Of a stretch of DNA of 11,925 nucleotides, positions 5,905-11,925 are shown one piece after another. Made by a program: the position numbers and the translations under genes. The notes beneath the pieces are model-generated. The model was not told the DNA's origin, made no database searches, and worked only from the letters and a program-made list of their open reading frames with translations. The stretch spans positions 1 through 11,925 of the forward strand of contig URKT01000065.1 of NCBI GenBank assembly GCA_900548495.1, given 5' to 3'. Each line of letters opens with the position of its first letter. The first letter of the stretch is position 1. The DNA comes from an uncultured Collinsella sp. GTDB taxonomy: Bacteria > Actinomycetota > Coriobacteriia > Coriobacteriales > Coriobacteriaceae.

Positions 5905-5943
5905 AAAACCTACCAAATTAAGCCTGTCCCTTTTTGGCAGGTT
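5905..5943 (-). terminator. Palindromic element or weak terminator overlapping the rph stop codon
   Basis: On the minus strand AACCTGCCAAA (5943-5933) pairs with TTTGGTAGGTT (5917-5907) over 11 bp with one G-U, around a 15-nt loop (AAGGGACAGGCTTAA). TTA follows, so counting stem bases the run is TTTT (5908-5905). The stem overlaps two bases of the rph stop codon. The U-tract is short and the loop large, so it may be a weak terminator or a REP-like intergenic element. The rest of the 143-nt gap to rdgB shows no gene and no convincing promoter. Confidence 0.42.
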
Positions 5944-6667
5944 AGGCGATGGCTTGGCGCTGAAGCTCGATGAGCTCGGCGATACCCTTGTCGCCCAGGT
6001 CGAGCAGGGCGTTGAGGCGTTTGCGGTCGAAGGGCGCCTGCTCGCCGGTGCCCTGGAGCTCGATCATCTCACCAGTGTCGGTGGCGACGAGGTTCATGTC
6101 GACCTCGGCATGGCTGTCCTCGGAATAATCGAGGTCAAGCAGCGTATTGCCGTCGACAACGCCCATGGAGATGGCAGCCACCTGGCCGATAAGCGGGATG
6201 CGCTCGATCTTGCCCGCCTCGACCCACATGGCGAGGGCGTCGTGCAGCGCCACCCAGGCGCCGGTGATGCTCGCTGTACGTGTACCGCCATCGGCCTGGA
6301 TCACGTCGCAGTCGACGGTGACGGTGTACTCGCCGAGCGCCTTCATGTTGACGACGGTACGCAGGCTGCGGCCAATGAGGCGCTCGATCTCCATGGAGCG
6401 GCCCTTGCGGTTGGCGTGCTCGCGCTTGCAGCGCTTGCCGGTCGACGTCGGCAGCATGGCGTATTCCGCGGTCACCCAGCCGGCCTTAGCTCCCTTTCGC
6501 CAACCCGGCACGCCCTCCTCGATAGTGGCGGCGCACAGCACGCGCGTGTCACCGAACTCGGCCAAACACGAGCCGTGGGCGTGCTTCATGACGCCACGGG
6601 TGAGCTTAACGGGGCGCAACTCGTTGGCGGCGCGGCCGTTGGCGCGGTTGACCTGCATGTACTCCAT
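5942..6667 (-). CDS. rph: Ribonuclease PH
   Basis: Phosphorolytic 3'-5' exoribonuclease that trims tRNA precursors, working as a hexamer. The 241-residue protein is full length. Signatures are GDTRVLCAA (39-47), TAEYAMLPTSTGKR (66-79), GRSMEIERLIGRSLR (89-103), CDVIQADGGTRTASITGA (120-137), LDLDYSEDSHAEVDMN (177-192) and ELQGTGEQAPF (203-213). Start ATG 6667 has AAAGGA 7 nt upstream; an in-frame ATG three codons later is less well placed. It lies 54 nt downstream of murI in the conserved murI-rph-rdgB order also seen in Firmicutes. An 11-bp palindrome overlaps its stop codon. Confidence 0.97.
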   Translation of the reverse strand: MEYMQVNRANGRAANELRPVKLTRGVMKHAHGSCLAEFGDTRVLCAATIEEGVPGWRKGAKAGWVTAEYAMLPTSTGKRCKREHANRKGRSMEIERLIGRSLRTVVNMKALGEYTVTVDCDVIQADGGTRTASITGAWVALHDALAMWVEAGKIERIPLIGQVAAISMGVVDGNTLLDLDYSEDSHAEVDMNLVATDTGEMIELQGTGEQAPFDRKRLNALLDLGDKGIAELIELQRQAIA

Positions 6668-6721
6668 AGAAATATCCTTTCGGCAAAAGATGAGGCGAAG
6701 GCTTTGGCGGCTGCCTTACAT

Positions 6722-7606
6722 CTATTTCAGCTCATCGATATCGATATGTTCGATGCTCTTGAGCGGCTGACCAAAGATAAAGCTGCCCGCCACCGCAAAC
6801 TCGGCAATGTTATCGGCCGTCGTGGCAAAACGATGCTGCGGCTCGGCGGCGTCGCCCGCCAGCTGCTCGCGGCGCGTGAGGATATCGGTCAGCTCGCACG
6901 TGGTCTCCTCGGCGGAACTCACGACGCGCACCCCAGGCCCCAGCGCATGGCGGATAGGTCCCACCAACAGCGGAAAATGTGTACAGCCGAGCACCACGGT
7001 ATCGATACCGTGGTCGCGCAGCGGCTCAACCGTGGCACCAACCAGCGCACGCACGGCAGGCGTATCGAAGATGTCCTCGTTCTCAAGCCACTGTTCCTGC
7101 AGATGTGCACCCGAGGCGAGCTCGTGTTCGACAACCTCGACAAAGCTCGAGGCAGGACAGCCGTATACATCGACGCCGGCATCTAGATCCTGAATGGCGC
7201 GCGTGTAGGCGCCCGAGCGAATAGTGAGGTTGGTGGCGAGCACGCCCACCCGGCGCGTGCGGGTGCTGTTGATTGCCGCACGGGCACCCGGCGCGATCAC
7301 GCCGATCACAGGAACGTCGAGCACCTGCTGGGCCAGACGCAAGGCCGCAGCAGTCGCCGTATTGCAGGCGATGACCATAATCTTGACGTCGTGCTTCGAA
7401 AGCCAACGACCCGCCTGCAACGCAAACGAGCGCACCTCATCCTCGGTGCGCGTGCCGTAGGGGCAGCGTTTGGTGTCGCCAAAGTAGTAGACGGACTCGT
7501 GCGGCAGCGCCGTCGCGATGGCGCGCGCAACCGTCAGACCGCCCAAACCAGAATCGAACACGCCAATCGGGCGCGTGTCGCCTGCCGGATTCTCGATATC
7601 GGACAT
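6722..7606 (-). CDS. murI: Glutamate racemase
   Basis: Cofactor-independent interconversion of L- and D-glutamate, supplying D-Glu for residue 2 of the peptidoglycan stem peptide. The 294 residues show IGVFDSGLGGLTV (14-26), YYFGDTKRCPYG (40-51) and the two catalytic cysteines in ACNTATAAAL (Cys81) and GCTHFPLL (Cys208). Start ATG 7606 gives a 13-residue lead before the first motif. Its ribosome site is modest (GGTGAGG close to the start). It sits 51 nt after the HAD phosphatase and 54 nt before rph, in what looks like one transcription unit with murE. Confidence 0.96.
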   Translation of the reverse strand: MSDIENPAGDTRPIGVFDSGLGGLTVARAIATALPHESVYYFGDTKRCPYGTRTEDEVRSFALQAGRWLSKHDVKIMVIACNTATAAALRLAQQVLDVPVIGVIAPGARAAINSTRTRRVGVLATNLTIRSGAYTRAIQDLDAGVDVYGCPASSFVEVVEHELASGAHLQEQWLENEDIFDTPAVRALVGATVEPLRDHGIDTVVLGCTHFPLLVGPIRHALGPGVRVVSSAEETTCELTDILTRREQLAGDAAEPQHRFATTADNIAEFAVAGSFIFGQPLKSIEHIDIDELK

Positions 7607-7657
7607 TACCTCACCAGTCTCTCTCGAAAAGACATGTCCAAGTGCGGCGGCGCCGCG

Positions 7658-8569
7658 CTACGAACGCGCCGCGACCAGCAGCTCTGCCGTCGCCGCCCAA
7701 CCGTCGACAATTTTGCCGCGCGTAACGAAAGCGTTCTCGCAAGCAGCCAGGAACTCGGGCGCGCCGGCGCTCGTCAGGCCATTCTCGACCAGGCAGAACG
7801 TGCCCACGTGATCGGCCATGTAGAAGTCGGACTCGGAATCGCCGAGCGCGAGCGTCTCCTCGCGCTCGATCCCCAGGTGCTCGCAGAAGCGCGCGATGGC
7901 AACGCCCTTGTTGAGACCCGCGGGGTTGATGTTGAATGAGCGACCGTCCTCGACGCGATCGAGCTCGAGCGTCGTCGGCTTGGACAGGTGAGTCAGATGG
8001 CCGTTGCAAGCCCAGATCAGACCGCAGCCGGCCTCGTCCAGGATGGCCTGAACCTCATCGTCGGGCACATCGCCGCGCATGCCGACGGTGACCTCACGGT
8101 ATTTGTAGCCGGTCGACATGTCGTTGTGATACTCGATCTTGTGCGGCCAGCGGGCGAGGATCTTCTCGCACACGCCGGTCTGCTCGATCACCTGGTGCGG
8201 CGTGAGGCCGCAAGAGGAGTCGTAGGGCATGTCGCCGGTCAGATACTCCCAATCGTTGGCTTTGAGGTCGTACATGACCAGGCCGCCCATCTCGCCGATG
8301 TAGGAGTTGAGACCGAGCACGCGCGCGTCCTCGTGGATCATGGTACGGTTGCGGCCCGAGGTGGGAACCACCTGAATACCAGCGCGAGCGAGCGCCACGA
8401 CGGCCTCGACGAGTTTGGTCGAGGGGTTGCCGTCGTTGTCGCGCAGCACGCACGAGCCGGGTGCGAGCATCGTGGCATCCAGGTCGGTAAAGACGTACTT
8501 GACCTTGGCCAAGCGCTCGCGCATCTCGCCCGAAAGCTCAGCGACGGTCGGCAGGGTATTGTGGGACAT
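7658..8569 (-). CDS. HAD-superfamily phosphatase (Cof/type IIB-like), substrate unknown
   Basis: The 303-residue protein has all four HAD motifs. Motif I is FTDLDATML (nucleophile Asp29, general acid Asp31; the usual DLDGT reads DLDAT), motif II is TSGRN (70-74), motif III is Lys221 in GLNKGVAI and motif IV is GDSESD (243-248). The long segment between motifs II and III is a C2-type cap, pointing to the Cof/sugar-phosphatase group; mannosyl-3-phosphoglycerate phosphatases are similar, but I cannot assign a substrate. I chose ATG 8569 (GGAG 4 nt upstream) over an ATG 14 codons earlier, which lacks a ribosome site. Its place between murE and murI suggests, but does not prove, a role in envelope precursor metabolism. 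Confidence 0.85.
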   Translation of the reverse strand: MSHNTLPTVAELSGEMRERLAKVKYVFTDLDATMLAPGSCVLRDNDGNPSTKLVEAVVALARAGIQVVPTSGRNRTMIHEDARVLGLNSYIGEMGGLVMYDLKANDWEYLTGDMPYDSSCGLTPHQVIEQTGVCEKILARWPHKIEYHNDMSTGYKYREVTVGMRGDVPDDEVQAILDEAGCGLIWACNGHLTHLSKPTTLELDRVEDGRSFNINPAGLNKGVAIARFCEHLGIEREETLALGDSESDFYMADHVGTFCLVENGLTSAGAPEFLAACENAFVTRGKIVDGWAATAELLVAARS

Positions 8570-8636
8570 GGTTACTCCGTTTACGTAGAAGGGTTTGGAC
8601 TTGGACGGCATGTTTTGATTGAGGGAACACGCTTAT

Positions 8637-8665
8637 GGCGACAGCGCACTCAGGGCGCCGCCGCC
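8637..8665 (-). other. RNA hairpin downstream of murE, no U-tract
   Basis: On the minus strand GGCGGCGGCGC pairs with GCGCTGTCGCC around a CCTGAGT loop, 11 bp with two G-U pairs. On the plus strand the same positions are A-C mismatches, so the fold is specific to the murE transcript. It begins 11 nt past the stop codon and is followed by ATAAGC, not T residues. It may protect or process the mRNA between murE and the HAD gene. Confidence 0.45.
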
Positions 8666-8676
8666 ATCATGGTTCA

Positions 8677-10239
8677 TTAGTCAAACTGGGTAACATCGAT
8701 CAGGCGATTGGCCAGCGAAAGGTCGCTCTCGATGGGCACGAACTCGTCGCCCACATGCATGAGCTCCTCGTCACCCTTCGCCAGCAGCAAGACAATGGTG
8801 GGAGCATCGGGGTTGACGTACTCCTCGCGCGCCGCCTTGAACGCCGCATGCACAGCGGCTTCGCGATCGAGGATGATCTTGTTCGGCGTATCGTCGGGAA
8901 CATGCTCGGCAAGCTCGCGACAGACCTTCATCGGGTCCTCGTGAGCTGGATCCTCGTTGGCAAAGATCATCAGGTCGGAATATGGTGCGGCCTCGCGCGG
9001 AAGCTGCTCGCGACGCTCCTGCGCCTTGCCGCCGGCAGCGCCAAACAGCGCAATGACGGGGCTAGCGGGAAACGCGCGCTTAACCGACGAGAAAAGCGAG
9101 CGGAACGAAAGCTGGTTGTGCGCGTAGTCGACGACACAAATCACGCGGCCGTCCTTCGACTCCACGACCTCCATACGGCCCGGCACACGCAGTTTGGAGA
9201 GGCCCTTCTTGATGGCCTCGATACCGATGCCGATCTCGCGCGCGGCGGCGATAGCGACCAGCGCGTTCTCCACGTTAAAGTCTCCCGCGATGCCCAGCAG
9301 GATCTTCTCCCCCGCCTCGGACTCGTCGGCACACAGGCCATGCAAGTTGAACTCGATGCTAAAGCCGACCATGCGTACATCGCTCGCCCACAGGCTTGCC
9401 TCGGGATGCTCGACGCCAACGGTCACCAAGCGCTCGGCCGTCGACGCTGCCTCCAGCACACGGTCGACCTCTTCGATGCCCAGATTCACCACGGCGGTCT
9501 TTGCCTGGTCAAAGATCCTGAGTTTGCTCTCAAAATAATCCTCAAACGTGGGGTGTTCAATCGGTGAGATGTGGTCACGGCCGATGTTGAGGAAGCACGC
9601 CACGTCAAACGGCAGATTCTCGACGCGTTGGTACTTGAGCGCTTGGCTCGAGACCTCCATGACCATGGACTGGCGACCGGACGTGCGGCAGTTGGCGATA
9701 TGGCGCCAAACCTCGGGGGCCTCGGGCGTGGTGTTGGTGCTCTCGTAGCACTCGATACCATCGTCGGTACTCACCGAGCCGATCATGCCGCAGGACTCGC
9801 CCGCCGCCTTGATGATGGACTGGAGCATAAAAGCGGCCGTGGTCTTTCCCTTGGTGCCGGTGATGCCCACGATCTTGACGTCGTGGTCGGGACGGTCGTA
9901 GACCTCCGGCGGCAACAAGGCCATGGCCGTGCGAACGCTGTCCACGACCAGCATCGCAGCACCGCTCTCCTGCGCCAGCGGCTCCAGAGACTCGACCAGC
10001 GACTCCTCGCACACAAATGCGACGGCGCCCGCATCGAGCGCCATGCGCAAAAACGCGGGCTTAAAGGCAGCACCTTTGCAGAAGAACACGTCACCTGCCG
10101 AGACCGCGCGCGAATCAAACGAGCAGCCGGTCACGGCACGCTCGTCAACCTGCTCTGATGCGCGCAGCTCGCCGCACACATCGAGCAGCTTGGCAAGCGT
10201 ATCGACCGTGGTCACGGTCGCGGAATCCGAATGGTGCAT
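8677..10239 (-). CDS. murE: UDP-MurNAc-tripeptide synthetase MurE, non-DAP (lysine/ornithine) type
   Basis: ATP-dependent cytoplasmic Mur ligase adding the third stem-peptide residue to UDP-MurNAc-L-Ala-D-Glu. The 520 residues show SFDSRAVSAGDVFFCKGAAF (40-59), the P-loop GITGTKGKTT (125-134), TNTTPEA (168-174), MEVSSQAL (194-201), FLNIGRDHISPIEHPTFEDY (216-235), GDFNVENA (319-326), VPGRMEVV (352-359) and DYAHN (371-375). DAP-adding enzymes carry DNPR in the C-terminal domain. Here the site reads ANEDPAHEDPM (427-437), like the DDPNYEDPM of streptococcal lysine enzymes, as are MEVSSQA and ISPIEHPTFEDYF. Lysine or ornithine is therefore predicted, not meso-DAP; which one cannot be read from sequence. 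Start ATG 10239 has AAAGG 6 nt upstream. It heads the murE-HAD-murI-rph run, with its own candidate promoter. Confidence 0.95.
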   Translation of the reverse strand: MHHSDSATVTTVDTLAKLLDVCGELRASEQVDERAVTGCSFDSRAVSAGDVFFCKGAAFKPAFLRMALDAGAVAFVCEESLVESLEPLAQESGAAMLVVDSVRTAMALLPPEVYDRPDHDVKIVGITGTKGKTTAAFMLQSIIKAAGESCGMIGSVSTDDGIECYESTNTTPEAPEVWRHIANCRTSGRQSMVMEVSSQALKYQRVENLPFDVACFLNIGRDHISPIEHPTFEDYFESKLRIFDQAKTAVVNLGIEEVDRVLEAASTAERLVTVGVEHPEASLWASDVRMVGFSIEFNLHGLCADESEAGEKILLGIAGDFNVENALVAIAAAREIGIGIEAIKKGLSKLRVPGRMEVVESKDGRVICVVDYAHNQLSFRSLFSSVKRAFPASPVIALFGAAGGKAQERREQLPREAAPYSDLMIFANEDPAHEDPMKVCRELAEHVPDDTPNKIILDREAAVHAAFKAAREEYVNPDAPTIVLLLAKGDEELMHVGDEFVPIESDLSLANRLIDVTQFD

Positions 10240-10274
10240 CTTTCACCTTTCTCAGCCATTTGGCAGGGACGGTT

Positions 10275-10303
10275 TTTATAGTAACTGAAACGCACCCACG
10301 CAA
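10275..10303 (-). promoter_or_regulatory. Candidate murE operon promoter (TTGCGT-17-TATAAA)
   Basis: On the minus strand TATAAA (10280-10275, 5/6 to consensus) lies 17 nt after TTGCGT (10303-10298, 3/6). The -35 overlaps the last T residues of the asnB terminator. This gives a tightly packed unit boundary and a leader of about 30 nt. Confidence 0.55.
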
Positions 10304-10326
10304 AAACGGCTCCCGGAGGAGCCGTT
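10301..10326 (-). terminator. Rho-independent terminator of asnB
   Basis: AACGGCTCC (10305-10313) and GGAGCCGTT (10318-10326) form a perfect 9-bp stem. On the minus strand the loop is TCCG closed by C-G, a UNCG-type stable tetraloop. TTTTTG follows, with two of the T residues paired in the stem. It begins 26 nt past the asnB stop codon. Confidence 0.88.
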
Positions 10327-10351
10327 ACGCGCAGGCGTTCGTAAGCCGAGG

Positions 10352-11877
10352 CTAGGCAGCCTGAACAGAAGGCTGGCCCTCGTCGATAAAGAAGCGCTTG
10401 TACCACACTAGGAACACGAGCGGCGTATAGATCTTGCGCTGGAAATCGCCCTTGCCCGCAAAGTGCAGATCGAGCAGGCGCATGAGCTCGTCGGTATCGA
10501 AGAACTCGCTTGCCCACGGCGCGGTGAAGTACTCCTTGACATAGTCGTACCACTTTTGCTCGCGCAGCCAGTAGACAATCGGCACCGGGAAGCCCACCTT
10601 GGGACGGGTGGCCCACTCATCGGGCAGCGACTTGTTGGCAGCGTGGCGGAGTACCTGCTTGTTGCCGTTCTCGTTGATGCGGTAGCGATCGGGAATGTGC
10701 TCGGCGAACTCCATGACTTTGCGGTCCAGGAAGGGCACGCGCAGCTCCAGTGAGTGTGCCATGCACATCTTGTCGGCCTTGAGCAGAATGTCGCCCGGGA
10801 GCCACATGTTCATGTCCAGGTACTGCTTCTTGACCAGCTCGGGCTGACCCTTCACGCGCGCATAGATGGGAGCGGCAAGCTCGAAGGCACCATCGCCGGT
10901 GTTGTACTCGGGCTTGAGCACGTCGTCGACCTCGCGCTCCGGCCATACCAGAGCCTGTCCCAGGAACGACTTCTCGGGGATCTCGGCACCCTTGACCAGG
11001 AAGTTATGTCCCTTGAAGTACGGCATATGCAGCGCCAGGTTACCGAGCGCGCGACGGACGGGCAGCGGCACCATCTTTTTGTACTTGCGCACCGGGACCG
11101 TATCCTCGTAGTAGGCGTAGCCGCCAAAGAGTTCGTCGGCGCCTTCGCCCGAAAGCACCACGGTGACGTCCTTGCGGGCCATCTCGGCCAAGAACCACAG
11201 CGGCACGGAAGACAGGTTGGACTGCGGCTCGTCCATGTGATACTGGATGTCCTCGAGCGCACCGAAGAACTCGTCGGCGGTAATCATCTTGCGAACGTTT
11301 TCGACGCCGAGCTTATCGGAAAGCTCCTTGGCGTAGTTGGTCTCGTTGAAGTTCTTGTAGTCAAAGCCCACCGAGAAGGTCTTGTCGGGCATGAGGCAAG
11401 CGGCGATGTAGCTGGAGTCGACGCCACCGGAGAGGAACGACGCGACCTTGACGTCGGCGATGCGATGGGCCTCGACGCTCTCGTGCACGACCTCGTCCAG
11501 CTCATCGACATACTCTTCGAACGGCTTCTCGACGGCAGAGTAATCGCAATCCCAGTAACGCTCGATGTTCATCTTGCCGGTCGGGATATCGACGGTAAAG
11601 TAGTGCGCCGGCGGCAGCTTGTAGACACCCTCGAAGAAGGTCTCCTCGGTTGCCGAATACTGCAGCGTCATGTACGGACGCAGAGCCTTTTTGTTGACCG
11701 CCTTGTGGAAGTGCGGGTAGTCCAGGAAGCTCTTGATCTCGGAACCAAAGAGCACGCCCGGAGCGCCGTCGCCCGCATCGGCCATGGGATAGTAGTAGAG
11801 CGGCTTGATGCCAAAGATGTCGCGGGCGCCAAAAAGCTTGTTCTTCTTTTTGTCCCAGATGACGAAGGCGTACATAC
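10352..11877 (-). CDS. asnB: Asparagine synthetase B, glutamine-hydrolysing (5' truncated)
   Basis: Makes asparagine from aspartate, ATP and glutamine-derived ammonia. The visible part has the end of the N-terminal glutaminase domain (MYAFVIWDKK, then ARDIFGIKPLYYY and GSEIKSFL). The synthetase domain follows, with the PP-loop SFLSGGVDSS (146-155 of the visible part), LSGEGADELFGGY (241-253), RVPFLD and KVGFPVP. The Met at 11875 is internal: family members read LRGMYAFV here, and the codon before it is Gly. The true start, the catalytic Cys2 and roughly 100 or more residues are missing because genomic sequence stops at 11877 and adapter begins. This is an assembly truncation, not a pseudogene. 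A strong terminator follows the stop codon. Confidence 0.95.
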
Positions 11878-11925
11878 CTGTCTCTTATACACATCTCCGA
11901 GCCCACGAGACATGCGCAGATCTCG
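11878..11925 (+). other. Nextera sequencing adapter (non-genomic contamination)
   Basis: CTGTCTCTTATACACATCT (11878-11896) is the Tn5 mosaic end used in Nextera libraries. It is followed by the i7-side adapter CCGAGCCCACGAGAC (11897-11911), an 8-base index position ATGCGCAG (11912-11919) and ATCTCG (11920-11925), the start of the P7 tail. Order and spacing match read-through into a Nextera i7 adapter exactly. Any peptide predicted here on the minus strand (ending DVYKRQ or EMCIRDR) is an artefact. Confidence 0.99.

Noticed and set aside
11502..11913. Minus-strand frames starting MGSEMCIRDR or MSRGLGDVYKRQ
   Set aside because: These N-termini are translations of the Nextera adapter, and the rest is asnB in the wrong frame.
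1..11925. CRISPR array, prophage, insertion sequence, toxin-antitoxin or defence system
   Set aside because: No regularly spaced repeats, transposase, integrase or recognisable defence proteins occur. All intergenic gaps are short and the genes are conserved housekeeping genes.

Overview
This is a GC-rich window of housekeeping DNA from the end of a contig. Every protein gene and the single tRNA lie on the minus strand, so transcription runs from high to low coordinates. The gene content, GC-rich third codon positions, a Veg homologue and a streptococcal-type (non-DAP) MurE together suggest a Coriobacteriia actinobacterium, most like Collinsella. That assignment is from general knowledge, not a database search.

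Layout in the direction of transcription. A 5'-truncated glutamine-dependent asparagine synthetase (asnB, 11877-10352) ends at a clean Rho-independent terminator. A cell-envelope and RNA/nucleotide-maintenance run follows: murE, a HAD-family phosphatase, murI, rph, then a palindromic spacer, rdgB and dtd. A plausible promoter for this run sits just inside the asnB terminator. A second unit, with an extended -10 promoter, carries veg and ispE (2 nt apart), followed by tRNA-Pro(CGG) and its terminator. A third stretch has tatA (own promoter with a striking inverted repeat in it, own terminator), greA (own terminator) and lysS. The first 262 bases are intergenic and hold two diverged copies of a ~52-nt repeat plus hairpins.

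How the genes relate. murE (stem-peptide residue 3) and murI (D-glutamate) feed peptidoglycan synthesis, and ispE feeds isoprenoids, including the lipid carrier. rph, dtd, lysS and tRNA-Pro concern tRNA maturation, proofreading and charging. rdgB removes non-canonical nucleotides, greA rescues stalled RNA polymerase and tatA belongs to twin-arginine export. These are conserved bacterial neighbourhoods, not an accessory island.

The last 48 bases (11878-11925) are not genomic: they are Nextera transposase/i7 adapter, which explains why asnB is cut. I found no CRISPR array, phage, insertion sequence or novel multigene system. The best leads are regulatory or architectural: the 21-bp inverted repeat in the tatA promoter, the LysRS/tRNA-binding-domain fusion, a terminator directly before lysS, palindromes sitting on stop codons, and the repeat family at the left edge.
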